The position numbers and the translations under genes are program-made. A stretch of 64,000 nucleotides of DNA, taken from Pachyseris speciosa. Lineage: Eukaryota > Cnidaria > Anthozoa > Scleractinia > Pachyseridae. The DNA is taken from positions 109,501 through 173,500 of the forward strand of contig JAEMWC010000056.1 of the NCBI GenBank assembly GCA_016490735.1, in the 5' to 3' direction. Below are positions 1-12,812 of this stretch, piece by piece; within the stretch, counting starts at the first letter, position 1, and each line of letters starts with the position of its first letter. The notes beneath the pieces were generated by a model, which made no database searches, had not been told where the DNA came from, and saw only the letters and a program-made list of their open reading frames with translations.

Positions 1-353
1 AATGATAATTATGGAGCCTGTTTTGGCAAAATGTTCAACTACGGAAGCCACGTGGGAAGGAAATCCCATGGCTAACCAATGTATGGGAAGCTATGGGAAT
101 TTAATATCCGTAGATATTCCGTAGCAGTCAGACATAAATACATGTTGTCTTATCTATGGAAATGGTATGGCTTGTTCAGAGTCCTATGTTCCATAGAATT
201 TCCATACCAGCTGACATTGACCATCCGTCCCCTGTCCATCCGTCCACAGACCATCCGTCCACAAGCTGTGATATATATTGTTGGTTGTGTGTCATAACTG
301 AATGTGGCCAATGATCCTGTTTGCCTGGCCAATGATCCTGTTTGCCTTTACTT

Positions 354-700
354 TACAGAGGGGCATGGGTTCGATACGCGCATTTCATATTTTTGTTAGC
401 TGAGTAGGTTAGAGCGGTTCAACTTGTGTGTAGAGGATGATAGATGCAATTACCATCGTGAAAGTTCCCATGCTTATGAGAAAGGAACATACATGTAACA
501 CATTTCTTATTTCATTTTCGAGTTTAGAATTTATCACCTTTCTTTCTTTACCGCTTCATGGTTTTTTCATACATGCACTCTTAAACTGTCGATAGGTAAG
601 CTGGTCAGCAGTCTCCCAGTAGTGGAGTGGTAGAACATCTATTGGTATACAGAGGGGCATGGGTTCGATACGCGCATTTCATATTAACGTGGCTAGCCCG
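354..700 (+). repeat. tRNA-like SINE fragments upstream of the first VPS54 exon
   Basis: A 38 bp segment is present twice (354-391 and 648-685). Each copy contains a Pol III B-box-like GGTTCGAT. The second copy is preceded at about 620-636 by an A-box-like GTGGAGTGGTAGAAC. This looks like a tRNA-derived SINE plus a detached piece of it. The rest of 1-961 appears to be intron of VPS54 and shows only short repeats, for example CCATCCGTCC at 221-262. I see no coding exon there. Confidence 0.45.
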
Positions 701-961
701 ACATACGCATGTTTCGTCCCTGCCAAGGGACTCATCAGAGACCTTTCGGTGTAGCCAACTCTTCAAACATCGCATTTGAAGTCCCGCCAGCAATCAAATG
801 ATGGTGGCAATCTGGCCTTATATCTCGCAAGGATTCCCAATTGCATAACGTGCGATAAACAACTATTGAAATTGTAAAAAATAATTCAATGCATTGTTAC
901 CTCTTACTCACTATAATTCTCATGATCAGCATTTTACCAAGTCTCTGTCGTGTTACTGTAG

Positions 962-3900
962 GCTGGGTATTTGGACAGTCTAACCTCATCAGAGTTTGTC
1001 AGACTGACTCGCATGGTAGAAGACTTTGTGATGGACTGTGAGCGAATTTGTGGGAGACAGAGCCACAGCCTCAGGGCCACGCTACTCACACAAGCCAAGA
1101 AATTCGTGGAACGATTCCATGAAGAACGAAAGAATAAGCTGAGGTACAGCTATGTACAAAATAAATTGTCAATAAAATTATGTGCTACTGGTTTGAGATT
1201 CATTTCAGTTAGTGCGAATTTTTTAATAAACTAGAACTTTTAATGAATTTTTTATGTTCACATCAACTGAACTTGAATGGAAACTTGAATGAAGACCCTT
1301 GCAGTAGTTTATGAAATTCAACCAATGATTATTACAAGTGAGAAATAAAAGTTCAAATATTTCAACCCATAACTTTTGCATTTGCGTAGCACGACAGGTG
1401 CTACAAAGATGGATAATCGATGGAAAATTAAGCAGAGTAAGGGAGGGGAGGGATCGTGCGTGCAAGTGAATCGCATGGGAAGCATGTGGTGCACTATCAC
1501 ACCCTCGCTTTGTACGGGCACAATGCCTTGACAGCACCTGGCACAAGGGCTAGAGCAGTACTCTATCAACTGAACTACGAATCCTGAATCTTTATTGTGT
1601 TTTGGTTTTAGTTTGATATTGGATAATGAGCGATGGAAGCAAGCAGATGTCCCAACAGAACTTCAGTTGTTAGTGGACTCTTTAGTTGATGGTAACTCCT
1701 TGTTATGAGTTTTGTTTTATTCTTTTACTTTCTTCAATTTTTAGAAAGTCCTCACTTTTTGTCTAACTGTCTTCATCAGGTATCTACCCACGGGGAAAGG
1801 AACCCAAATTTTCCATAGGTAAGTGTGAACAGAAAAGTTAGTACACAGTTTAAGTCATACTAACAGTGAAACCTCTGATTTAAAGAACAATTTTTATTGG
1901 AAATTTCCCTGTCCAAGATTGTCCTGAAAACTTTGCGTTTCTTCACAATTAGGTGTTATCTACAAATCGAGCGTTTATATTGTTGTAACTTGATAGAATT
2001 TTACACTTTTTAACATCCGTCTGTTACATGTTAAGGGCTTGTTAATATTTCTTGTTTTGTATTCTCATCACAATTGTCTGTATTTGGGGAGGCAGCAAAA
2101 AGAAAAACTGCTGTGTTGTTATGTACCCCCTAATCCCTTTCTTGTATAGGTCCCACTGTGCCAAATGAACAGAAACCATCGCCAGAATTAGTTATCAATG
2201 GACAAAGATTTGCTGTGGTTGGGTAAGTGATCAAATAGCTCATGATTCCAATTTCTGTGATATCCTGTGATGTGTCTTTCTTTATTAAAACTTGTTTTGT
2301 TTTCCTTCTCACTGTAGGACCGTGTTGTTACTTGTGAACATGTTAGTGGAATACTGCCAGTGTGTTGATGACACTCCAATGTTAGTCACAGACATCATGA
2401 ATAAACTCTTTGAGACTTTGAAGGTCAGAATGGTTTGGTTTTTGTTTATTTAATATGCCTTTGCTATATGAGTCCTACAAAACCATGTTTCCTTTCGTTT
2501 GGATGACTCGGCGGCTTGCTTGGGCTGCTCATTGGTTTGAACCAGAGGTCTCTTTGACCCTAAACAGATTGTAATGGTACTTTTTACTATGTGTTGTAAG
2601 TTTTAACGTCTGTTTAAAACCTTGAATAAAGACCATTATGGTTATGGTTATGGTTATGGTTATCGTTATCGTTATCGTTATCATTATGGTTATCGTTATC
2701 ATTATCGTTATCGTTATTATTATGGATATCGTTATCATTATGGTTATCGTTATCATTATCATTATCGTTATCATTATCATTATGGTTATCGTTATCATGA
2801 TGGTTATCATTATCGTTATCATTATGGTTATCGTTATCGTTATCATCATAATCGTTATCATTATGGTTATCGTTATCGTTATCATTAGGGTTATCGTTAT
2901 CATTATTGTTATCGTTATCGTTATCACTATCATTATGGTTATCGTTATCATTATCGTTATCGCTATCATTATGGTTATCGTTATCATTATGGTTATCGTT
3001 ATCATTATGGTTATCGTTATCATTATGGTTATCGTTATCGTTATCATTATCGTTATCATTATGATTATCGTTATCATTATCATTATGGTTATCGTTATCA
3101 TAATCGTTATCGTTATCATTATCATGATGGTTATCGTTATCATGATGGTTATCGTTATCATGATGGTTATCGTTATCATTATGGTTATCATTATCATTAT
3201 CGTTATCATTATCATGGTTATCGTTATCATTATGGTTATCGTTATCATTATCATTATCGTTATCATTATTGTTATCGTTATCGTTATCATCATAATCGTT
3301 ATCATTATGGTTATCGTTATCATTATGGTTATCGTTATCGTTATCATTGTTATGGTTATCGTTATCATTATGGTTATCGTTATCGTTATCATTATCATTA
3401 TGGTTATCGTTCTCAGTATCATTATGGTTACCGTTATGATGGTTATCGTTATCATTATGCTTATCGTTATCATTATGGTTATCGTTATCGTTATCATTAT
3501 GGTTATCGTTATCGTTATCGTTATCATTATCATTATGGTTATCGTTCTCATTATCATTATGGTTACCGTTATGATGGTTATCGTTATCATTATGCTTATC
3601 GTTATTATTATGGTTATCGTTATCATTATCATTATGGTTATCATTATCATTATCGTTATCATTATCATTATGCTTATCGTTATCATTATCATTATGGTTA
3701 TTGTTATCATTATCATTATGGTTATCGTTATCATTATTATGGTTATCGTTATCATAATGGTTATCGTTATCATTATCATTATGGTTATCGTTGTCATGAT
3801 GGTTATCGTTATCATTATCGTTATCGTTATCATTATCATTACGGTTATCGTTATCATTATGGTTATTATCATTATGGTTATCGTTATCATTATCATTATC

Positions 3901-6900
3901 GTTATCATTATCATTATGGTTATCTTTATCATTATCATTATGGTTATCTTTATCGTTATCATTATGGTTATCTTTATCGTTATCATTATGGTTATAGTTA
4001 TCGTTATCATTATCATTATCGTTATCATTATTATTATGGTTATCGTTATCATTATGGTTATTATCATTATGGTTATCGTTATCATTATCATTATGGTTAT
4101 CGTTCTCATTATCATTATGGTTATCGTTATCATTATGCTTATCGTTATCATTATTATGGTTATCGTTATCATTATCATTATGGTTATCATTATCATTATG
4201 CTTATCGTTATCGTTATCATTATGGTTATTGTTATCATTATCATTATGGTTATCGTTATCATTATGGTTATCGTTATCGTTATCATTATCATTATGGTTA
4301 TCATTATGGTTATCGTTATCGTTATCATTATCATTATCGTTATCATTATGGTTATCGTTATCATTATGGCTATCGTTATCATTATCGTTATCATTATGGT
4401 TATCATTATCGTTATCATAATCGTTATCATTATGGTTATCGTTATCATGATGGTTATCGTTATCATGATGGTTATCGTTATCATTATGGTTATCGTTATC
4501 ATTATCATTATGGTTATCATTATCGTTATCATTATCATTATGCTTATCGTTATCGTTATCATTATCATTATGGTTATGGTTATGGTTATCATTATCATTA
4601 TCATTATGGTTATCGTTATCATTATCATTATCGTTATCATTATGGTTATCGTTATCGTTATCGTTATCATCATAATCGTTATCATTATCATTATGGTTAT
4701 CGTTATCGTTATCATTATGGTTATCGTTATCGTTATCATTATGGTTATCGTTATCGTTATCATTATGGCTATGGTTATCATTATCATTATCGTTATCATT
4801 ATCAGTATGGTTATCGTCATCATTATCGTTATCGTTATCATTATGGTTATCGTTATCGTTCTCATTATCATTATGGTTATCGTTATCATGGTGGTTATCG
4901 TTATCATTATGGTTATCGTTATCGTTATCATTATGGTTATCGTTATCATTATCATTATGGTTATCGTTATCATTATCATTATGGTTATCATTATGGTTAT
5001 CGTTATCGTTATCGTTATCATTATCGTTATCATTATGGTTATCGTTATCATTATGGCTATCGTTATCATTATCGTTATCATTATGGTTATCATTATCGTT
5101 ATCATAATCGTTATCATTATGGTTATCGTTATCATGATGGTTATCGTTATCATGATGGTTATCGTTATCATTATGGTTATCGTTATCATTATCATTATGG
5201 TTATCATTATCGTTATCATTATCATTATGCTTATCGTTATCGTTATCATTATCATTATGGTTATGGTTATGGTTATCATTATCATTATCATTATGGTTAT
5301 CGTTATCATTATCATTATCGTTATCATTATGGTTATCGTTATCGTTATCGTTATCATTATCATTATGGTTATCGTTATCGTTATCATTATGGTTATCGTT
5401 ATCGTTATCATTATGGTTATCGTTATCGTTATCATTATGGCTATGGTTATCATTATCATTATCGTTATCATTATCAGCATGGTTATCGTCATCATTATCG
5501 TTATCGTTATCATTATGGTTATCGTTATCGTTCTCATTATCATTATGGTTATCGTTATCATGGTGGTTATCGTTATCATTATGGTTATCGTTATCGTTAT
5601 CGTTATCATTATGGTTATCGTTATCATTATCATTATGGTTATCGTTATCATTATCATTATGGTTATCATTATCGTTATCATTATCATTATGCTTAATGTT
5701 ATCGTTATCATTATCATTATGGTTATCGTTATCGTTATCATTATGGTTATCGTTATCATGATGGTTATCGTTATCATTATGGTTATCGTTATCATTATCA
5801 TTATGGTTATCATTATCGTTATCATTATCATTATGCTTATCGTTATCGTTATCATTATCATTATGGTTATGGTTATGGTTATCATTATCATTATCATTAT
5901 GGTTATCGTTATCATTATCATTATCGTTATCATTATGGTTATCGTTATCGTTATCGTTATCATCATAATCGTTATCATTATCATTATGGTTATCGTTATC
6001 GTTATCATTATGGTTATCGTTATCGTTATCATTATGGTTATCGTTATCGTTATCATTATGGCTATGGTTATCATTATCATTATCGTTATCATTATCAGCA
6101 TGGTTATCGTCATCATTATCGTTATCGTTATCATTATGGTTATCGTTATCGTTCTCATTATCATTATGGTTATCGTTATCATGGTGGTTATCGTTATCAT
6201 TATGGTTATCGTTATCATTATCATTATGGTTATCGTTATCATTATCATTATGGTTATCGTTATCATTATCATTATGGTTATCATTATCGTTATCATTATC
6301 ATTATGCTTAATGTTATCGTTATCATTATCATTATGGTTATTGTTATCGTTATCATTATGGTTATCGTTATCGTTATCATTGTGGTTATGGTTATCGTTA
6401 TCGTTATCATTATGGTTATCATTATCATTATGGTTATGGTTATCGTTATCGCTATCATTATGGTTATCCTTATCGTTATCATTATGGTTATCGTTATCAT
6501 TATGGTTATCATTATCGTTATCGTTATCATTATGGTTCTCGTTATCGTTATCGTTATCATTATGGTTATCGTTACCGTTACCGTTACCGTTATCGTTACC
6601 GTTACCGCTATCGTTACCGTTACCGTTATCGTTACCGTTACCGCTATCGTTACCGTTATCGTTACCGTTACCGTTACCGTTATCGTTATCCTTATCGTTA
6701 TTGTTATTATTAAAATGTTTTCTTAGTTCCAATGACATCAGTAGCAATCAATATCATTGGTAATAATGTCCAACTAGTTTATCATTGCATCTGTTCGCAT
6801 TTAAATTTTCTCACTTGAGATATCGTAGGCTCAGTCCACTATATTTGAACAGCATTACTCCCTTGAGTTTTTATTTTAAAGCAAAAGCGTAGCCATGCAT

Positions 6901-9855
6901 CTGTGAAATGATGCAGACTGATGATGATTTTGGTTGTGTGTGTCTAGATGTTCAACTCCAGAACATGTCAACTGGTTCTCGGAGCAGGCGCTCTTCAGCT
7001 TGTTGGTCTGAAGACAATCACTGCCAAGCATTTAGGTAATGATACCCAAACAATGAACGGTTAGTAACTATTAGGAATTGTACAAAAATAATTAATACAC
7101 TCGTAACAGGACAATCAGTAGGTGAGAATATGTTGACGTGGCGTGGAGAGTTGTCACAGTTGGCAAACGAAACAGCTTTGTTGTTTGCCATGCTTGGGGA
7201 ATTTAGGTTAGGATTACGTCGGTTTTAAAGTGTGCTCTTTGCAATATTTACCCTGTTTCAGGAGGAAGACAGAAGAGTGAATACTAAATGGCATGACTTA
7301 TTATACAACATTAAAAATCTGGACTCTTAAGTAAATATGTTTCACTTGAGGGCACTTTTTAGAAGTACTGTAGTAGTTCTTTAGTATTTTAAATAGCACA
7401 AGAACTTTAGATTAAATCTCTGTGTTTCACGCGGTTTTGTTTTGGTTTGTAATTCACAGCTCTTGCTGCGCGGTGTTTAGAAGTTGTTACAATTCACATT
7501 CCTGTATTCAAAGCACATTTTGAACAAAGACTTCCCCCGAAACAGTACGTGTTGTTATCACAGTTTGACCAGATACTCAAGGTGAGAATCGTGGCTTTGG
7601 TGCTTACTAAACAAACAAGCAGACGAGAGCAGAGTTGGCGCAGTGGTGAGAGCGCTCGGCCTCCACCAATGTGGCCCAGGTTCGATTCCCGGACTCGGTG
7701 TCATAAGTGGGCTGAGTTTGTTGGTTCTCTACTCTGTTCCGAGAGGTTTTTCTCCGGGTACTCCGATTTTCCCCTCTCCCCAAAACCCAACATTTGATTT
7801 GATTTGATTCTACTTTATTTATAGTTGATTTGATTTACATGTAGTCTCCTCAATTAGTAGAGCAGCTGTGCTCGACTAGAAAGATTTGAGACTTTAATAA
7901 AGTTATTGTTATTACAGTTTCAGTTTCAGTTTATTTATTTGCCAGAAATAATAAAATTCATGCATACAGAAATATTACAAAAATTGGAGATGGAAAGAAA
8001 TTGGACATGAAGAGACGTAGATTTAAGTAAATGAATTAAAGGTATTTTCCTGACAAGGAGGCTCAAATTGAAACCTAAGGGCTTATTATATGAGCTTCCT
8101 CATTGACCTTAGACTAAATATAAAGAATAAATAGGCGGCGGAATCATACTGAAACATAATCAAAGTCAAGGTATATTTGTGTTGTTATTTTTTTCACAGG
8201 ATTACAACAATCATCGTCAGGAGCTGTTTAGTAAGATTGTAAACCTCATGGAAGAGCTGTTCAGAAGTATTTTCTCAAAGGTTTGTGTAAACTGCTACCC
8301 TGCCATCTAACCTCAGTTTTGTGTCCTGTGTCGCTACAGCTCAATTTGAAAAAGACTGGGATCGAGTGTCGGTGCGCGCGAGGGAAGGCGATTATTTTTT
8401 CGCAATACACCCCCCCCCCCCCAAAAAAAAAAACAATCCCACAATCTCTTTCGTGGCCACTCGTTCCCAATCTTTTCCACAGTAAGTAAATTGCATGTGT
8501 TTAATATATCTTATGTGGTTTACAGTGGGAAGTGAAAGCTCCAATGCCCTCCCAGTCAATGCGCAGCGCTGTCAAACAAATCACAAAACTCCACGAGTCT
8601 TTGTCTCCTGTTTTACCTGAAGCTCAAGTTGAGGTAAGATGATAAAATTAACTTTCATTAGAGGCACTCTTTTTCCAAGTTTAACTGCTTTTTTTTTTTT
8701 TTTTTTTTTGATTTCCATGACAGTGCTTACACTACTGACAGTACGATACGTGGACTACTTACAATGCGGTACCTACACTACATGCGATACTTAAACTTCT
8801 TACAATACAATGCTTACTTGCGCAACTTACAATACATACGGGTTATTGGCCAAGCGTGAGATATTGGCCAAGTTCTTTTTTTTGGTGTTTATGGACCGAG
8901 ACGAAGTCAAGGTCCATAAACACGCAAAAAAAGAACGAGGCCAATATCCCGCTATCTTGACCGAACAAGCTTGGTCAATAAAGGATTTGTTATATGACTC
9001 AAAGACAGTAAAACGCGGGACGAACGGGCTATCCCGAGAGGTCAAGATGGCTCCATCTTGACCTCGCGGGTAGCCAATCACAGCAGTAGAATGGATTCTT
9101 CTTGACCGCTGCAAGAGCCAGTCATATAATAAAACCCTGTTATTATCTACTATTATTAATTATTGCGATACAAATATACAAACGAGTTGGGTCAAACGTT
9201 TCTTGCTTCAAATTCAAGCGATAAGATACCCAGCCAAGTTTTATTGTGTTCGAAGAGATTCTTGTGTGTGCGTAACTTTGCTTTCTTACTTCCCAGTCCA
9301 TATTCAGGGACATCAAAAGAGCTTTCAAGGAAAGTCTAGCGCAAAAGATGGACAAGCTAGGAGTGAGTAATGATGGCGGACCACAGCACGGGTAGGTGGT
9401 AACTGCAATGTTTTGGCGAGTGCCTTGTTTGTGTTGCTTTCGGTTAAAATGACAGCTGTGTGCTCACTGAAACAATTACTGTAGCTTTAAAGCAAGGCTT
9501 AGTGAAGAAGCAAAATATAAATCGCCTTTCGAACTTTAATGTGCGAATCGATGAGTGCAGTCAACTGGAGCTGAGAAGTCAGAGAGGACGGAAAGAAGAG
9601 AGACCCTGGGAACGAGGTTGGCACTGGGCTGCTGAATCATCACTTGCTGAAATTAAATTCTTGATGTCATCGTTTTCTTGTCATTTTTTTAGGCTTGTTA
9701 CTTCTGATCTCGCGTTCTTCAAGGAGAGCCTGAAGAATCTCGGCGGACTGAGAGACATCGGTAAGAGCCTTGACGACTTGTGGAGAAGAGTAAACGAACT
9801 CAGAATGAACAGAGCTTCGCCTTCAACGGGAAGAAAGAACATCTTACAAAGATAA
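962..9855 (+). CDS. VPS54: VPS54, GARP complex subunit (C-terminal 11 exons; 5' end outside window)
   Basis: VPS54 is a subunit of the GARP tether that captures endosome-derived vesicles at the trans-Golgi network. Exons: 962-1143, 1612-1691, 1780-1818, 2150-2222, 2318-2423, 6948-7035, 7460-7581, 8200-8280, 8526-8633, 9297-9391, 9693-9855. All junctions are GT-AG and the frame is continuous for 1137 bp (378 residues plus TAA). Recognised stretches include FVRLTRMVEDFVMDCER, KFVERFHEERK, DNERWKQADVP, LVEYCQCVDD, LVLGAGALQLVGLKTI, FEQRLPPKQY and the NDGGPQHGLVTSDLAFF region before the stop. This matches the conserved C-terminal part of the family; VPS54 is about 970 residues in vertebrates, so roughly the N-terminal 60% lies upstream of base 1. 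The fifth intron in this window (2424-6947) is swollen by a 4.1 kb satellite. The identity is firm; individual splice sites are hand predictions. Confidence 0.95.
2637..6713. repeat. 4.1 kb hexanucleotide satellite inside a VPS54 intron
   Basis: Nearly pure hexamers of the type GTTATC, GTTATG, ATTATC and ATTATG, with the period of six kept for about 4.08 kb. Because the unit is a multiple of three, both strands stay open for over 1300 codons and give nonsense peptides of alternating Asn-Asp-His or Ile-Thr-Met; these are not genes. Higher-order structure is visible: a block containing TTATGCTTATCGTTATCG recurs at about 4538, 5225 and 5831, so offsets of roughly 687 and 606 bp. The left edge is rich in GGTTAT, and the last 150 bp switch to GTTACC. 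The array lies wholly within the intron 2424-6947 and leaves the splice sites intact. Confidence 0.95.
7625..7808 (+). mobile_element. tRNA-derived SINE, family 1, copy 1
   Basis: The head contains an A box (GAGTTGGCGCAGTGGTGAG) and a B box (GGTTCGATTCC), like a tRNA. It is followed by a family-specific body ending in TCTCCCCAAAACCCAACA and a TTTGA-repeat tail. Two more copies lie in opposite orientation at 13943-14140 and 35898-36094. It sits in the VPS54 intron 7582-8199. Confidence 0.85.
8838..9130. repeat. Foldback repeat in VPS54 intron
   Basis: Several nested inverted pairs. GATATTGGCC and a T-rich run at 8859-8886 are mirrored at 8925-8950, and GTGTTTATGGACC at 8886-8898 is mirrored by GGTCCATAAACAC at 8910-8922. 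A second pair, AGGTCAAGATGG / CCATCTTGACCT, meets at 9039-9064. Together they suggest a palindromic MITE or two abutting ones. It lies between the exons ending 8633 and starting 9297. A poly(T) run sits nearby at 8690-8709. Confidence 0.6.
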
Positions 9856-11257
9856 CAGCTGCTAAACGATTCATCGATGTTTTTTTCTTTATTTTTGGAC
9901 ATACAAAAATGTAACAAGAAGGTATAGCTACATAGTCTAGCAGAGTTTTTAAAATGCGTTCTACAGTCTTTTCTTAAAGCATATCGAATTTATCTCCGAT
10001 AGTGTGTTGCAGCAAACCTGTAAAGTGTTTAACTTATTGTAACAAATTCTCCTTATTAAGGTTATAAGAAACGTATGAAAGCTGGTAGGAGATGTTGTTG
10101 CTCTTCAGCAGTAGACTATTCATAATCATTGTTTTGTGGTGTCGCGGTTATCGGTCCTCGGCTCGTTCTCTTTCTCTCTGTGGTTGATAGATACATACAC
10201 GAAAGCTTTCGCCCTATCCATTTCAATGCGTTGCGTTAAACAATCTCATAAACTAACAGTGTGTTGCAGTCTTACCAACATATCCAGGATCTTATGAGTA
10301 AGTAAAGCTTAACGCCGTGCGAAACTCACCCTTTCCTAAACAGTCTGCGCGTATGTACTTTTGAGTTCATTGAAATCTTCATCAAAACCGTTGGTTGTAA
10401 TTCTATCTTCCCATACAGCAACCCCTCATAAGAGGATTGTTTGCCGGGCGGTCAACAGAGAAAAATTTGACACACACACACAAAACTTCCTTTTTTTTCT
10501 TCTCCTTAAACTAAATTAATGTGTAAGACATGAAATTCGAGAACGAAAAATGTCACTAGTATTACAGTTAATGAACAGGTTTCTCGATTACTGCGCATTA
10601 AGATACCATCGCTCAATTGGAATGGCGAAAATGCTCATGTAAAAAGTACCTAACCTGGAAAACAAAATTTGACATTGTAAAACGAAGATAGTGTCCCCAG
10701 TATTTGAATAATTGCAATAATCTTCATCAGTGTTGGTACACAAGGAGTCTATTTATGATGAAACAGCTTTGTAGTGAAAGTTATGTACAGAATTGCTTGG
10801 AATAGTTATCTGAAATGATATTTTTTAAGAGGATGAACAATTAAAGATAACTCAAGGTTATCTTATATTTACTTCAATAAGAGAACGAAAATAAACAAGT
10901 GTTAATGTGGCACGAGTGGACTGCTATAGCCAACTAGCCACAGACTAGTAAAAATTACGTTTTGGCTAGTGGATTTTGCATTGACTAGCCATTTTGGCTA
11001 GTGAAAAGTTCAAAGCACTGGAGGACGAGGGAAACTAAATGAAAATTAATTTCAAAGGTATCACAAAAGAAAATGGAGTCGTGCAAGTGAACGGGTGATT
11101 GATTTCTCACTAGCCACTGGGCTAGTTAGCTGAAAAGTTAGTCTCGAGCCCTGCATGTACATAAGTACAAAACCGGCCGTCGCTAGGCTAGTGGCCCATT
11201 ACCGCCGGAGCTAATCCTTTAGTCCCTGGAGCTCATCCCAAAGCTTATCGTCAATGC

Positions 11258-11435
11258 TTAGCAAGCGTTTCCGTGAGGGTTTCTGGCAAAGAAAGACCGA
11301 GCAGAGGAATTTGTCGATGTTTTGGCTGCTATCGCCCTATTATTCGCGCGGCCAAAATATCGAAAATCCCGTTGCTCGGTCTTTCTTTGCTCGGAAACCC
11401 CACGGAAACGCACGGAAACGCTTGGTACAGCCGGC
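11258..11435. repeat. Inverted repeat (hairpin)
   Basis: AAGCGTTTCCGTGAGGGTTT and GCAAAGAAAGACCGAGCA at 11263-11300 are mirrored by TGCTCGGTCTTTCTTTGC at 11373-11390 and by GGAAACGCTT near 11415-11424. The internal GTCGATGTTTTGGC / GCCAAAATATCGA pair extends the stem. This is probably a MITE remnant of unknown family. Confidence 0.6.
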
Positions 11436-12061
11436 AGCCGGCATGAAGGCTACAACCCGGAAATGGCAAGTTCTGCTGAGCTAGGTCTACTCTCACAGCG
11501 ACGCATGAATGCAAAACTAATTTGGACATTAGTTACAGAAAACAAAGTAACAAAAAATAAAAATACAATAACCGCTAAGCTGTTGTTTGTCAAGAATGAT
11601 TGGAAAACCAATGATTTGTTTAGTTGCCCCTTGTTGCACAACCATAACTCCTTATACTTGGCTGTAACCATCCCGCCCTTCATCTCGCGTTGTGCAACGG
11701 TAGGCTTAATTTGCGATCAGTTCCTTTTTAGCGACACTTACCAAAATGCTTTCTAAATGAGCAGGGGCTGGAATCTGAACAACTCCAGATTCTGATAGGA
11801 ACTCGACCAGAAAATCGATCATCTCATCTGGAAAAATGCCAAGTAAATTTGACGTCTCAAGGGCATTCTGCACATTCATGGATGGAATCGTACTATGATA
11901 AGTGCTCTAGAAGACCAATTATGTAGTCTTTCGTAGTGAGTACATCTCTACCAACAAGCAAGGCAGTTTTACTGATTGCTATGGGGAACATCCAAGTCAA
12001 AACGTAGCGCCCGGCGGGTGGCCGATGACCCTTCCCAGTGTTTCATTGTCATGTTGGATAT

Positions 12062-12383
12062 TAGCCTCTTTCGCAGACGTCTTTGGGCTCGTCACGCGTT
12101 CCTTGCCCACGAACGTCTGCTGAACTGAACTGCCACTTCCGTTCGCCGGCGGTTAGCCTTTGTTTTGAAGAAACCAATAACGAGCTGCGTAAGAATGGAA
12201 ATCGACACCCGATTCACATGCATCGTCTGTGAAATAATCCAGGGGTCGAAGTCCTACTTTCCATAAATTGGAAAACGAACTATGATTGGCTAACCGCCGC
12301 GAACGGAAGTGGTAGTTCAGTTCAGCAGACGTTCGTGGGCAAGGAGCGCGTGACGAGCCCAAAGAAGTCTGCGAAGGAGGCTA
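12062..12383. mobile_element. Mutator-like MITE, copy 1 (322 bp)
   Basis: Terminal inverted repeats of roughly 100 bp start TAGCCTC and end GAGGCTA. They include TTTGGGCTCGTCACGCG and GAACGTCTGCTGAACTGAAC. The flanks GTTGGATAT (12053-12061) and GTTGGACAT (12384-12392) form a 9 bp target duplication with one mismatch. The second copy at 46082-46403 is exactly the same length and also has a 9 bp duplication. Long inverted ends with 9 bp duplications are typical of Mutator-like non-autonomous elements. Confidence 0.85.
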
Positions 12384-12511
12384 GTTGGACATCTGAACCT
12401 ACCCTCGGGACAAAAATTCTCTGTCCTTTGAAAAACTTTTAAAGCATTTTCTCAGAACAACGAGAACACCTCGCGTTTAACCGGCCGTCCATATGTGAGC
12501 GAGTAGTATTA

Positions 12512-12812
12512 TTCACGGGTTCTGGGACACATTTTTCCACTTATTTGTATGACATCCAATAAGAGGAAAAGTTTTGCTCTTATTGCATGTCATAAAAATA
12601 AGAGGAAAATTTAATAAAAAATGACCTAAAAAATGTGAGGAAAAAATAATCATAAAAATAAGAGGAAAATTTAATTGTCTTAAAAATACGGGTAAGAAAA
12701 ACTAATAGAAAAATAATAGAAAAAGTAGAAAAAATAGAAAATAAAAAAATAGAAAAATAATAGAAAATAGGAGGGAAAATGGAAAAAATGCATCCAAGAA
12801 CCCGTGAAAACA
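12512..12812. repeat. A-rich element with inverted ends
   Basis: TTCACGGGTTCT (12513-12524) is mirrored by AGAACCCGTGAA (12797-12808). Between them lies purine-rich DNA in which CATAAAAATAAGAGGAAAAT recurs (about 12591 and 12651). Probably a short non-autonomous element that has accumulated internal tandem repeats; family unknown. Confidence 0.55.

Noticed and set aside
2529..6747. Open frames of over 1300 codons on both strands
   Set aside because: They are a by-product of a hexanucleotide satellite with no stop codon in its unit. Composition is two or three alternating residues and the region lies inside a VPS54 intron.
7625..7808. tRNA gene suggested by GGTTCGATTCC
   Set aside because: No acceptor-stem pairing was found. 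The sequence continues into a body and TTTGA tail shared by two other copies, so it is a SINE.
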